This document shows, one piece after another, positions 1 through 9,403 of a stretch of DNA of 40,282 bases. A program made the translations under genes and the position numbers. Positions within the stretch are counted from its first letter, which is position 1, and every line of letters begins with the position of its first letter. A model generated the notes under the pieces. It ran no database searches, had not been told where the DNA came from, and saw nothing but the letters and a program-made list of their open reading frames with translations. This stretch comes from an uncultured Desulfohalobiaceae bacterium (GTDB lineage Bacteria > Desulfobacterota > Desulfovibrionia > Desulfovibrionales > Desulfothermaceae): the NCBI GenBank assembly GCA_913055815.1, contig CAJXKR010000002.1:1-40282 (forward strand). The letters are read 5' to 3'.

Positions 1-468
1 AGCATTTTCTTCCCTCCTGACAGAGGTTTACGACCCGAGGGCCTTCTTCCCTCACGCGGCGTCGCTGGGTCAGGCTTCCGCCCATTGCCCAAGATTCCCC
101 ACTGCTGCCTCCCGTAGGAGTTTGGGCCGTGTTCCAGTCCCAATGTGGCTGATCATCCTCTCAAACCAGCTACCCATCGTCGCCTCGGTAGGCCGTTACC
201 CTACCAACTAGCTAATGGGACGCGGACCCTGCCAATGGCGCATGCTTGCATCAGAGGCACACTTTACCGCAAATCTCCCTGGAAATATGCGGATTATCCG
301 GTATTAGCCCCGCTTTCGCAGGGTTATCCCGAACCATCGGATGGGTTGTCCACGCGTTACTCACCCATCCGCCGCTTTACTCACCACCGAAGTGGCTTTC
401 TCGCTCGACTCGCATGTGTTAGGCACGCCGCCAGCGTTCATTCTGAGCCAGGATCAAACTCTCATATT
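1..468 (-). rRNA. rrs: 16S ribosomal RNA, 5' portion (truncated by window edge)
   Basis: Reverse complement contains AGAGTTTGATCCTGGCTCAGAATGAACGCTGGCGGCGTGCC and ACTCCTACGGGAGGCAGCAGTGGGGAAT, which are conserved 16S segments; mature 5' end is approximate. Confidence 0.97.
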
Positions 469-519
469 TAATCCTCAATATCTCTATGCGATATTACTTA
501 CCTTGCTGTCTATGCCCGA

Positions 520-547
520 CTCACTATTTAATTGTCAAAGAACCAAA
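520..547 (-). promoter_or_regulatory. boxA-like antitermination motif in the rRNA leader
   Basis: Minus strand reads GTTCTTTGACAATTAAATA just upstream of 16S, resembling the boxA-type rRNA leader motif. Confidence 0.5.
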
Positions 548-690
548 CACTAGTTAGATATCTCTTTCAGTTATACTGAAAAATTTTCCAATCTGCTAAC
601 TATGTATTTAAAGATCAAATTAGAGCTATTTCTCTTGAAATGTAGCTATGTGATGTGATCTATGCAGGAAGAACTTTATCTATAATTTTT

Positions 691-718
691 ATAATAATAA
701 ACTTTTTCGTCTTGTCAA
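691..718 (-). promoter_or_regulatory. Candidate rRNA promoter P2 (sigma70-type)
   Basis: Minus strand TTGACA (718-713), 16-nt spacer, TATTAT (696-691). Confidence 0.5.
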
Positions 719-789
719 TATCAAAAATTAAATTTACCAAGTGGTAAGTTTTAAATAAAGAAAGTTCCCGAAAACAGAAAATAATTTGT

Positions 790-813
790 ATACTTACTTT
801 ATTGCTTTGTCAA
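790..813 (-). promoter_or_regulatory. Candidate rRNA promoter P1 (sigma70-type)
   Basis: Minus strand TTGACA (813-808) followed by AAGCAATAAAGTAAGTATACAAATT; -10 assignment (TATACA or TACAAA) is ambiguous. Confidence 0.35.
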
Positions 814-841
814 CAATTATCTAAAAAAAATAAAGGAAAAT

Positions 842-1522
842 ATGAAGAGATTCGAAAATATCGTTCAAATAGCCGGAATCAAGTCCTTGCAGGAAGCAAG
901 GCTCCTGATGGAGTGTGGAGTGGATCTCCTGGGATTCCCACTTTTTCTCAAAGATAACATCGAGGACCTGAACACAGCTCAAGTAGCTGAGATAACTTGC
1001 CAAATAAAAAATATAACTACCTGCTCAGTAATAACTTATTTGGATAAATCTCAAGACATTATTGACATATGCAAACACATAGATATTTCAACTGTTCAGC
1101 TACACGGGGATATGTCTTTAAAAGAAATCAGGAAATTAAAATCCAAGGCCCCGTACATAACAATAATAAAAAGTCTGATAATCGGAAAATTCGACTGCAT
1201 GGCCCTGAAGAAACAACTAGCCGAATTTGAGCCCTATTGCAGAGCATTCATAACTGACACTTTTGACCCTCAGACAGGTGCATGCGGAGCCACAGGCAAA
1301 ATGCACGATTTAAACACCAGCAGGGAACTGATCTCATTATCAAACAGACCCGTAATTATTGCCGGGGGTCTTACACCGCAAAATGTTCATGATTCCATAA
1401 TGTTTGCTAGACCCGCTGGTGTAGATGCGCATACCGGGGTTGAGGATAGCGAGGGCAATAAAAGCGAAGCCAGGGTCAAAGAATTTGTTGAAAACGCACG
1501 AAATGGTTTTGCTGCTCTATAA
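842..1522 (+). CDS. Phosphoribosylanthranilate isomerase (TrpF)-like TIM-barrel protein
   Basis: TrpF-type motifs: STVQLHG, FITDTFDPQTGACGATGKMHD, IIAGGLTPQNV, GVDAHTGVE. N-terminal KICG motif is replaced by QIAG. Confidence 0.8.
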   Translation: MKRFENIVQIAGIKSLQEARLLMECGVDLLGFPLFLKDNIEDLNTAQVAEITCQIKNITTCSVITYLDKSQDIIDICKHIDISTVQLHGDMSLKEIRKLKSKAPYITIIKSLIIGKFDCMALKKQLAEFEPYCRAFITDTFDPQTGACGATGKMHDLNTSRELISLSNRPVIIAGGLTPQNVHDSIMFARPAGVDAHTGVEDSEGNKSEARVKEFVENARNGFAAL

Positions 1523-1550
1523 ACCATCAACATAGCCAATACCAAAGATT

Positions 1551-2363
1551 TCAAGCAGAATTTGCCCCTTGTACCAACATTTCCGGATCATCGCTCATAA
1601 TGCCGTCAACTCGCATTTCAAGGAACTCCCGCACCTTCTCCCTGTCATTCACCGTCCATACATGCACTTCAAAACCCATATCATGGGCAATTTTCAGATT
1701 ATCAGCCGACATCAGCCTATGTCCGTCGTAAAATTCCGGTATTTGAAGTGCACTCCCACTGGTATCAAAGCTATCTTCCATGTTCCCGGAAATCCAATCA
1801 AAAAACTCCCTGGTCTTTCGATATCCCAAGGCAAAAGGGATATTTTTATCAAGAACCCGTGAATTGCCATCTACAAGATGATCGTGCTCACTGGCCACTA
1901 AAACCCTTTCCTGGAGATTATATTCCAGGATCAAATCCAACGACCTTTCTACCAGATCAAAACTGTCCAGCTTAAAATCCAGGTTGAACATGGCTTGTGG
2001 AAAATGCCTCAAGACTTGTTCAAAAGTTGGGACGCTGAAATCGTGCAGATTAAAAATACTCAAGTTTTCACTGGCAGGAAGCATGGACTCTTTCGGGGTT
2101 AACTGCTTCAATTCCTCCAGGCTCAAATCGCTGATTTTGGCATCCGAGCCAAAGATTCTTGACAAGTATTGATCGTGATGTATTACCGGTACCCCGTCCC
2201 TGGTCAACCAAAGATCCATTTCCAGATACCGGACTCCACAGGCCAGGGCAGATTCAAAGGAAGGAAGGGTGTTTTCCACAACACGGGAAGGATTGCCCCT
2301 GTGTCCGAACAACCTGGGTTTGGGTAAATCAAAGAATTGTGATTTATTAATAACTGCCTCCAA
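1551..2363 (-). CDS. Glycerophosphodiester phosphodiesterase family protein
   Basis: FGHRGNPSRVVENTLPSFESALACGVRYLEMDLWLTRDGVPVIHHD and C-terminal VHVWTVNDREKVREFLEMRVDGIMSDDP are classic GDPD motifs. Confidence 0.93.
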   Translation of the reverse strand: MEAVINKSQFFDLPKPRLFGHRGNPSRVVENTLPSFESALACGVRYLEMDLWLTRDGVPVIHHDQYLSRIFGSDAKISDLSLEELKQLTPKESMLPASENLSIFNLHDFSVPTFEQVLRHFPQAMFNLDFKLDSFDLVERSLDLILEYNLQERVLVASEHDHLVDGNSRVLDKNIPFALGYRKTREFFDWISGNMEDSFDTSGSALQIPEFYDGHRLMSADNLKIAHDMGFEVHVWTVNDREKVREFLEMRVDGIMSDDPEMLVQGANSA

Positions 2364-2437
2364 AGCGAAGGGAAAAATTCAATCCGTTAAAAAATTTTCC
2401 TTTAACTAGTAAAACTGATCAGTTTCATTGTGCAGTT

Positions 2438-2827
2438 TTACTGACCTTCCTCTACCAAAGCTGTAACACTACCAGAGAGTTGATTAAGCTCACCCCAATC
2501 CGCTTCCACTTTGCCTATTTGATGTACAGGAAAGGCAGCGCGGATTTCGTCACCTTTACTGGCAGGAGTGGGGCCCCAGAAGATGCACAACCATCCCGTG
2601 TCCTGATGGAATGCCAAATCCCCCACGTCCATGATCTCCATACTGTCATCCTCAAAAGCTTCAACTGATGCGGATACTGGACCGTAAAGCTCTTCGCCCC
2701 ACTTATCCATGTTGGCCCTGAAAGGAAGTTGGTCCTTGAGCGCCTCTCCACCGGGAGTATCAAAAAGTTCCCCTTTTATCACGATTGCATCATTAAGAGT
2801 GATTCTAATGTTTTTGCCCATAAACAC
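2438..2827 (-). CDS. Cyclophilin-like fold protein (DUF369/TM1367-type)
   Basis: Small protein with DTPGGEALKDQLPF, EELYGPVS, VGDLAFHQDTGWLCIFWGPTPAS, characteristic of prokaryotic cyclophilin-like proteins. Confidence 0.65.
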   Translation of the reverse strand: MFMGKNIRITLNDAIVIKGELFDTPGGEALKDQLPFRANMDKWGEELYGPVSASVEAFEDDSMEIMDVGDLAFHQDTGWLCIFWGPTPASKGDEIRAAFPVHQIGKVEADWGELNQLSGSVTALVEEGQ

Positions 2828-2946
2828 CCTCTCCGGTTTTTGGCCTTGTAAATAATATTGCTTTATCGACTCCCTTCAGTTGTATTATAATACTTTAACA
2901 TGATTTCTAGCACTATTTTTATCCATTATCAAACTAATATTGTGTA

Positions 2947-3594
2947 TCACGGAATATCTAGAAATTTATGCACTTGCAGTCCCAGTCTCCAATTGGGATT
3001 TTGCAGGCAAAAATTGACAGCCGCTCGAAGATTTTCCTGATAATTATCCCCACTTTTGGGCTGCAGAAAAAAATGCTCAAAATCCCAGTGTTCGAACTCT
3101 ACAGGATCCAGCATATCCTGCGGAAAGATCAATTTCAACTCCTTCCCGGATCTGATCTTTACTTCGGTGTTGGCTTTGGGACTTACACAAACCCAATCCA
3201 AATTGGAAGGTAGATTCAAAGTACCGTTGGTCTCTACAGCGGTTTCAAAACCGGCATTATTAAAAAGCTGAACCAAATCTTCCCCCAATTGCAGGGCGGG
3301 TTCTCCACCGGTAAACACTACAAACGGCCGGCCCAAGTAATGATTACTTGAATTCACTGGCCAGAAGGAACTAACCCTTTCAAACAATTGCAAAGCGGAA
3401 TCGAATTTGCCGCCTGTATCTTGATCCAAATTTACAAAATCTGTATCGCAAAATCTGCACTCTGCAAACTCCCTGTCCTTTTCCAGCCCAGACCATAAAT
3501 TGCACCCGGCAAAGCGGCAAAAAACCGCTGTCCTGCCGGAATGCGCTCCCTCTCCCTGCAGTGAATAAAATATTTCCTTTACAGTATATCCCAT
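2947..3594 (-). CDS. queE: 7-carboxy-7-deazaguanine synthase (radical SAM)
   Basis: VKEIFYSLQGEGAHSGRTAVFCRFAGCNLWS...CRFCDTDF; FTGGEPALQLGEDLVQLFNNAGFETAVETNGT; VCVSPKA. Confidence 0.95.
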   Translation of the reverse strand: MGYTVKEIFYSLQGEGAHSGRTAVFCRFAGCNLWSGLEKDREFAECRFCDTDFVNLDQDTGGKFDSALQLFERVSSFWPVNSSNHYLGRPFVVFTGGEPALQLGEDLVQLFNNAGFETAVETNGTLNLPSNLDWVCVSPKANTEVKIRSGKELKLIFPQDMLDPVEFEHWDFEHFFLQPKSGDNYQENLRAAVNFCLQNPNWRLGLQVHKFLDIP

Positions 3595-3719
3595 ATTAAC
3601 CCATATGCCCTGCCGGGAACCGAAGTATGAAATATCCCTTGATTGTTGAACAACAAGGTTTCAACTCTTTTTTTTACTTAAACACGTAATCACATAATCA
3701 CGTAACCACTTCACTGATT

Positions 3720-4403
3720 TTACTCCCTGTACAAAGTGGGATCCTCCATGCCGGCTTCGGAAAATCCCTTTTTCCGCAGCACACAACTATCGCATTTTCC
3801 GCAGGCCAAACCGTTTTCGTCCGGATCATAACAGGAATGGGTCCAGCTGTAATCTATCCCCAGCTCTATACCTTTTTGGATTATTTCTCCCTTGGACATA
3901 TAAATAAGAGGTGTATGTATCTTATAAGTTAGTTCCCCGGTGGCACTTTTCTTGGTTGCCAGATTGGCCATATTCTCAAAGGCTTTTATGTATTCGGGAC
4001 GGCAGTCAGGGTATCCGGAATAATCCACAACATTCACACCAATAAAGATATCGCTCGAGCCCAGCACTTCCGCCCATCCAAGGGCATAAGACAAGAAGAT
4101 CGTGTTTCTGGCAGGTACATATGTGACCGGAATTTCAGAACCATGTTCAGCATCCGAATACTCGGGCACTTCCATATCCCGGGTAAGGGCGGAACCGCCA
4201 ATCTCCTGCAATGGAACCTTCAATGTCAAATAATGATTTATCCCCAATTTGGAAATGATTTTTTCAGCTGCCTCCACCTCAATGCTGTGCCTCTGGTGAT
4301 AGGAAAACACCAGGGGGCAGGGCTCAAATCCTTCGGACCTGGCTATTTCCAGACAGGTAGTGGAATCCAGTCCCCCGGAAAACAAAACTATCGCTTTACT
4401 CAT
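3720..4403 (-). CDS. queC: 7-cyano-7-deazaguanine synthase
   Basis: AIVLFSGGLDSTTCLEIA P-loop; VTYVPARNTIFLSYALGWAE; Zn-binding CYDPDENGLACGKCDSCVLRKKGF. Confidence 0.97.
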   Translation of the reverse strand: MSKAIVLFSGGLDSTTCLEIARSEGFEPCPLVFSYHQRHSIEVEAAEKIISKLGINHYLTLKVPLQEIGGSALTRDMEVPEYSDAEHGSEIPVTYVPARNTIFLSYALGWAEVLGSSDIFIGVNVVDYSGYPDCRPEYIKAFENMANLATKKSATGELTYKIHTPLIYMSKGEIIQKGIELGIDYSWTHSCYDPDENGLACGKCDSCVLRKKGFSEAGMEDPTLYRE

Positions 4404-4539
4404 GTATTATCCCTTACCTAGCCTGCTCGGATTCTTGATTTTAAAATCGGAACAAGTTATATTAAATAATTGTTAACATAATGTATGGTTGTAATAAACT
4501 GTTCAGGGCATCCCAGAATTATTCCCTGCAGACGGTTTG

Positions 4540-5853
4540 ATCATGAAAAATTCCGAGATCATCACCCAATTCGGCAATCAAATATTCAACAATCCGAATT
4601 ATACTCAGAATTACAAACAGAACACGGACTACCTGTCATCTAAAGACCACTATACAAATCTTTTCGCACAAAAAATAGAAAACAGCTATTCCGGGAGCCA
4701 ATTCAATAAAAGCCTGAACTATGCACTGTCAGTACTGGATGAAAGAACCAATGATTTTAGCAAGCTGTTAGATTCTTACCATCTTCCTGCAAGCAACAAC
4801 TCTGAATACTTTCGCACCACCAAAATTTCGGATCCGGAAAAAATGGATGCAATAGCTAGTTCAGAAGCTTCTCCCGGTTCTTACTATATCAAGATTGAAA
4901 ACCTGGCACAGTCCCAAATCAGCAAAAGCAAGCTACTGTCTTCCAACTCGGAAACGGAATTAAAAGAAGGTAAGTACGAGTTTAGCTTGAAGACCGATGA
5001 TTCCAGTCTGCTTTTCAGCGTGACTCTAAACAAGGAGCAAATTAGCACCAACAAAGACCTCTTGCAAGGTCTGGAAACTGAACTAAATTCCGTGGACACA
5101 AATCTGAACATAACTGTACAAGAGACCCCAAAAAAGACTTATACAGATTTTTCAGAAGCCATTTACGAGGACATGTCCTACTTGCTTATTAGCCATAACC
5201 GGAGCGGAGATGAAAAATGGTTCCAACTTCAGGATGAATCCGGAGGTTTAATCGATTTCTTGGACTTGAACAGCATGTCCTATGCCGGGCAAAATGCTTC
5301 ATTCTATTTAAACGGAAATCTGGAGTCTTCCCCGGACAATTCGATTTCACTGGATAATAACCAATTGGATATAAATTTCAAGGAAGAGTCTGAAAATTCG
5401 GTACTGCTGGAAGTGAAAAAAGGGGAAAAAGAGGTCACGGAACAAACCAAACAAATTGTGGATACTTACAACGACTACCTGAACTGGTTGGAAAACAACC
5501 ATTCCTTTATCGAACCCGGCCTTAGGTCCAATCTGGCGGACATGACGATATCCCGCTCCAAGGAACTGGCATCAATAGGTATAAACGTGGCAAACGAGAC
5601 TGCCAGAATGGAGTTAACCGATTATTTCGAGTCCGCACTTAGGAATAAAACTGAAAAAGTAAAAGAGACCCTTATTTCCGAGGAAGAAGGCTTGTTTCAC
5701 CAAATGAAAAAAAAATTGCAAGAAGTGCTCCAGGAACCAATTCAAAACTTCGGCAACAACCGGAAACAATTTGCAATTTATACCAAATGGGGGCTTAGCA
5801 GGCAAGAAGACACCTCGCAATCCTCGTTTGCAGCATTTGATCAATATATTTAA
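4540..5853 (+). CDS. Flagellar hook-associated protein 2 (FliD)-like protein
   Basis: YYIKIENLAQSQISKSKLL (FliD/FlgL-like N-terminal segment) and C-terminal segment with YNDYLNWLENN...GINV. Divergent, so family call is tentative. Confidence 0.5.
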   Translation: MMKNSEIITQFGNQIFNNPNYTQNYKQNTDYLSSKDHYTNLFAQKIENSYSGSQFNKSLNYALSVLDERTNDFSKLLDSYHLPASNNSEYFRTTKISDPEKMDAIASSEASPGSYYIKIENLAQSQISKSKLLSSNSETELKEGKYEFSLKTDDSSLLFSVTLNKEQISTNKDLLQGLETELNSVDTNLNITVQETPKKTYTDFSEAIYEDMSYLLISHNRSGDEKWFQLQDESGGLIDFLDLNSMSYAGQNASFYLNGNLESSPDNSISLDNNQLDINFKEESENSVLLEVKKGEKEVTEQTKQIVDTYNDYLNWLENNHSFIEPGLRSNLADMTISRSKELASIGINVANETARMELTDYFESALRNKTEKVKETLISEEEGLFHQMKKKLQEVLQEPIQNFGNNRKQFAIYTKWGLSRQEDTSQSSFAAFDQYI

Positions 5854-5994
5854 TACATTGATAACATCCCGACCCACAGGAAGCGTTCAATACAAACCTA
5901 CCTTGTTTGGCATATTATATACTTTGACATACAAATACATTTTTTCTAATCTGTTATCTTATCTACACTTAAAGTTAGAGGAGGTTGTTAAGAG

Positions 5995-6453
5995 ATGAGC
6001 AAGAGACTGAGCCTGGAGGATTTTAATACAGTAAAGGATATAACTCTGCTATGGGGAGACATGGACGCCTTTCAACACATAAACAACATCAAGCACTTCC
6101 GTTACTTTGAAACAGCCAGGATTCATTATATGGAAGAAATAGGACTTTTCGACTTAATGGCCCAAACAGGGGTGGGGCCAATATTGGCAGAGACCAGTTG
6201 TAAGTATATAACTCCCTTGGTTTATCCGGACACTATTTCAGTTGGAACGAGGACTACAGCGATCAAGGATTCGGAATTTCATCAAGAGTACTTGATCCTG
6301 AGTCAAAAGAACGAAATGAATGCCGCTATCGGCTACGCCAAAATAGTGGCCTTTGACTATCAACAACAACAAAGGACTCAACTTCCCAGGGAGATCATAG
6401 ACAGGATTGTACAAATAGACAAGGAAGCAGAACAGAATTATTCCCTGTCATAG
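5995..6453 (+). CDS. Acyl-CoA thioesterase (4HBT/hotdog) family protein
   Basis: LLWGDMDAFQHINNIKHFRYFETARIHYMEEIG is the hotdog thioesterase signature; AGAGGAGG upstream. Confidence 0.9.
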   Translation: MSKRLSLEDFNTVKDITLLWGDMDAFQHINNIKHFRYFETARIHYMEEIGLFDLMAQTGVGPILAETSCKYITPLVYPDTISVGTRTTAIKDSEFHQEYLILSQKNEMNAAIGYAKIVAFDYQQQQRTQLPREIIDRIVQIDKEAEQNYSLS

Positions 6454-7514
6454 AGTTTTTCCAGGTGGGCGCTTCGCATTTGTTTAAGTTTTTCTCCGGA
6501 GCGGGCGCCCAAACCTTGATCCTTTTCAGGCAGCCGAACTCCCATAATTTCCTTCAAATCCCTGTTCATTCTATCACTAAAATCCTTGTCCCGTCCTATC
6601 CTCACCAATTCAAAAATTTGCTGCAAAAATCCCTTTTTGTGCAGATCCATCAACAAATCCACCTTTTCAGTTGAAGGTAGTTCCGGATATTCCTCGGCTC
6701 GACTGGAATAATATTCCGCAGCGGTCCCGCCCTGGATAAATTTTTTTGGCAATCTCAATTTAATACCCAAATTCCCTGCCAAGGAGTTCTTCTGTTCCCT
6801 TTTTTGCCGAGCATCAACCACTCCCATGCCTTTTCTGCTGTCCTTAGCAAAATCCTGGCAAAGACCCATCCAGACAAGTAAAGGATCACCAGCCAACTTG
6901 TCCATCAAGGAAGCGGTTTGTTCCAGGGAGGACAGGGAGTGTAATTCCTCGAACCAGGGAGAAAGCAGATCTGTTTGCCGGATCATGCGCAAGAATCTCC
7001 CCGGCATCGTACATGAGCAAGCCTTTTTTAATTCCTGTCCCACCCTCTCGGCAGATACTTCCTGAAGAATATTCGATGCCCCCACCTGGCGCATAACCGA
7101 AAACAGGGATTCGTGCACTTTAAAATCCGTTAGACAAGCAGCAATCCGGGCTGCCCGATATACCCTCAGCCCGTCGTCAAAAAAATTCTTGTCCTGTACC
7201 GGACGCAGGACCTTGTTTTGCAGATCATCCAAAGCGCCTTTAATGGAAAACAGTTCACCCTGCTGGTTCTTGGCCAGGGAATTTATTGTCAAATCCCTGG
7301 ACCATAAATCCTGGTAAACATCTTCCTGCTCGGACAAGGTGTACTCACTGCCCCTGTATATATACACGGGCTTGTCTCCACCCACTTTCTTGGCCTGCGG
7401 AAAGGATTCCAAAAAATCCTTTTCCCGGGCACCAATCACTACATAGTCCTTGTCCTGAACAGTGCTTCCCAACAATTCGTCCCGGACCGATCCTCCTACC
7501 AGGTATATCTTCAA
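6438..7514 (-). CDS. cca: CCA tRNA nucleotidyltransferase
   Basis: MKIYLVGGSVRDELLGSTVQDKDYVVIGA; SRDLTINSLAKNQQGELFSIKGALDDLQNKVLRPV; DDGLRVYRAARIAA. Confidence 0.93.
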   Translation of the reverse strand: MKIYLVGGSVRDELLGSTVQDKDYVVIGAREKDFLESFPQAKKVGGDKPVYIYRGSEYTLSEQEDVYQDLWSRDLTINSLAKNQQGELFSIKGALDDLQNKVLRPVQDKNFFDDGLRVYRAARIAACLTDFKVHESLFSVMRQVGASNILQEVSAERVGQELKKACSCTMPGRFLRMIRQTDLLSPWFEELHSLSSLEQTASLMDKLAGDPLLVWMGLCQDFAKDSRKGMGVVDARQKREQKNSLAGNLGIKLRLPKKFIQGGTAAEYYSSRAEEYPELPSTEKVDLLMDLHKKGFLQQIFELVRIGRDKDFSDRMNRDLKEIMGVRLPEKDQGLGARSGEKLKQMRSAHLEKLYDRE

Positions 7515-7541
7515 GCCTTCCCTCCGATCTTACAAAAAATC

Positions 7542-7733
7542 TAGTGTCTTGTCATACTTTAAATGTCGGTCAGAATAAGCACGTTAATTGCAATTCTGTC
7601 ATCCCGGACCCCGTATCGGGGTACGGGGCAGGCTTTGATCCGGGATCCAGTCTTTTTTCTGTTTTTCTAGATTCCGGCCTTCGCCGGAATGACATTAGTG
7701 TAAAAGCGACAAATTATGTGTGACAAAGCACTA
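7542..7733. mobile_element. MITE-like non-coding element with ~15-bp terminal inverted repeats flanked by TA
   Basis: TAGTGTCTTGTCATA (7542-7556) versus reverse complement of 7719-7733 TAGTGCTTTGTCACA (12/15 identical); no plausible coding content. Confidence 0.6.
7597..7694. repeat. Internal palindromic repeat (TGTCATCCCGG...CCGGAATGACA)
   Basis: Inverted TGTCATCCCGG/CCGGAATGACA ends, plus internal hairpin ATTCCGGCCTTCGCCGGAAT. Confidence 0.7.
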
Positions 7734-7797
7734 GTACATTCATCCTGACATTATAATCCCGTTCTATGAATAATGCCCTTATTATTAGCAAGGATGA

Positions 7798-7968
7798 CTG
7801 GAGACTGAGTACGATTTGTTTTACAAGTCCAACGGTTTCGATCTGCTGTTACCCAGGCTCTTGGGAGGTAAGCAGACAACCCGGAAAGAACTCCCCGGAT
7901 TCGGTGAAGACAGCTTTTGCCTGGGCTGCAAGATATGCACCCGTCCCAAGTCCCCTTTTGCTAGATAA
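7798..7968 (+). pseudogene. C-terminal remnant of a Cys-rich protein (possibly a molybdopterin-binding-type protein)
   Basis: Frame reads LETEYDLFYKSNGFDLLLPRLLGGKQTTRKELPGFGEDSFCLGCKICTRPKSPFAR-stop, with in-frame stops (TAG, TGA) immediately upstream and no start. Confidence 0.4.
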
Positions 7969-8033
7969 TTGCGCTCAATAGGATAAAATTCTTACTGGGA
8001 AAAATTCAATCCGGCGGCACGGGCTTAATAAGT

Positions 8034-9392
8034 TTATCGATTGGAAAGCAGCCCGTGGTGGCTCATTTTGGTCCTTAGCTGCTTTCTGGAGATGCCCAGG
8101 ATCCTGGCAGCGGCACTTTGGTTCCATTCAGTTTGGTCCAGTGCCTTGCAAAGCACGTTCTTTTCCACTTCCAGAAGGTTAAGGTTGTTCGAGGTATGGT
8201 TTTCCTCCTTCAAATCCGTTAGCCTGGGAGGAATACAGGCAGTGGTGATATATTCCCCGGTACAGAGCACCACCGCCCGTTCGATTACATTCTCCAATTC
8301 CCGAACGTTACCTGGCCAGTCGTAGGCCAAAAATATTTCCACAACCTCGTTCGCCACCCCTTCAATGGACTTGTTGTGCTTGGCATTGTAGCGCTCCAGG
8401 AAGAAATCGGCCAAAAGGCTGATATCCTCCTTGTGTTCTCTTAGTGGCGGCAGGTGCATGCTGATCACGTTGAGCCTGTAGTGTAGGTCCTCACGCCAGT
8501 TGCCATCCCTGATCTCCTGTTCCAGATCCTTGTTGGTCGCTGCCAGTATCCTGGCATTGATACTGAATTGCTTGTTACCTCCCACCCTGTTGAACTTCTT
8601 CTCTTGCAGGAATCTGAGTAGCTTTTTTTGTACTCCCAGGGGCAATTCCCCTATCTCGTCCAGGAAAAGGGTCCCGCCTTCAGCCATTTCTATTTGTCCC
8701 TTTTTATCTGCGGTAGCCCCGGTAAAGGCTCCCCTGACATGGCCGAAAAGTTCGGATTCCAGGAGTGTTTCCGGCATGGCGGCACAATCTATGGTTACAA
8801 AGGGCTTGTCGTGATACCCACTGGAATAGTGTATTGCCCTGGCTACCAATTCCTTGCCAGTACCTGTTTCACCTGTGATCAAGATATTGGATTCGTACCC
8901 CGCAACCTTTTCCAGCAGGTCAAAAAGATCCTGCATGGGCTTGCTTTTGCCCACAATGCCACCCAGGCTGTACCTTTGCCGCAATTGTTTTTTCAATTCC
9001 ACGTTCTCTTGTTCCAGGTTTTTCCTTTCCAGGGCTTTTTGCACCAACACGGAGAGCTCCTCCAGATTGACCGGTTTTGTCAAGTAGTTGTATGCCCCCA
9101 GCTTCATTGCCTGGACTGCGTTGTTGATGCTTCCATAGGCGGTGATTATAATAACCTTGATTCCCGGCCTGCACTCCACTATGTCCTGCAAGATATCCAG
9201 GCCGCTTTTCCCTGGGAGTTTCAAATCTGTTACAACCAAATGCACATCCGACTTGCCCAACTCGTTCCAAGCACCTTCTGCAGAGTTGGCGGTCAGCACC
9301 TCGTAGCCCTCCTTTTTCAGGAAGGTGGAGAGCACTTTCAGGGTGTTTGCCTCGTCATCTATAATAAGTATCTTTTGGTTTTCTTCCCGCAT
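8034..9392 (-). CDS. Sigma54-dependent response regulator (REC-AAA+-Fis HTH)
   Basis: KILIIDDEANTLKVL; VVTDLKLPGKSGLDIL; GETGTGKELVARAIH; ESELFGHVRGAFTGA; C-terminal QSAAARILGISRKQLRTKM. Confidence 0.97.
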   Translation of the reverse strand: MREENQKILIIDDEANTLKVLSTFLKKEGYEVLTANSAEGAWNELGKSDVHLVVTDLKLPGKSGLDILQDIVECRPGIKVIIITAYGSINNAVQAMKLGAYNYLTKPVNLEELSVLVQKALERKNLEQENVELKKQLRQRYSLGGIVGKSKPMQDLFDLLEKVAGYESNILITGETGTGKELVARAIHYSSGYHDKPFVTIDCAAMPETLLESELFGHVRGAFTGATADKKGQIEMAEGGTLFLDEIGELPLGVQKKLLRFLQEKKFNRVGGNKQFSINARILAATNKDLEQEIRDGNWREDLHYRLNVISMHLPPLREHKEDISLLADFFLERYNAKHNKSIEGVANEVVEIFLAYDWPGNVRELENVIERAVVLCTGEYITTACIPPRLTDLKEENHTSNNLNLLEVEKNVLCKALDQTEWNQSAAARILGISRKQLRTKMSHHGLLSNR

Positions 9393-9403
9393 AAATAAAC
9401 CTG

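Noticed and set aside
145-553. ORFs 145..471 and 341..553 on the plus strand
   Set aside because: They are translations of antisense 16S rRNA and its leader.
3720-4403. QueE/QueC as part of a Dpd-type DNA modification or phage island
   Set aside because: No dpd, restriction or phage genes nearby; ordinary queuosine pathway genes fit.
8628-9398. 256-aa plus-strand ORF antisense to the sigma54 regulator
   Set aside because: Low-complexity mirror ORF; the minus-strand frame carries all family motifs.
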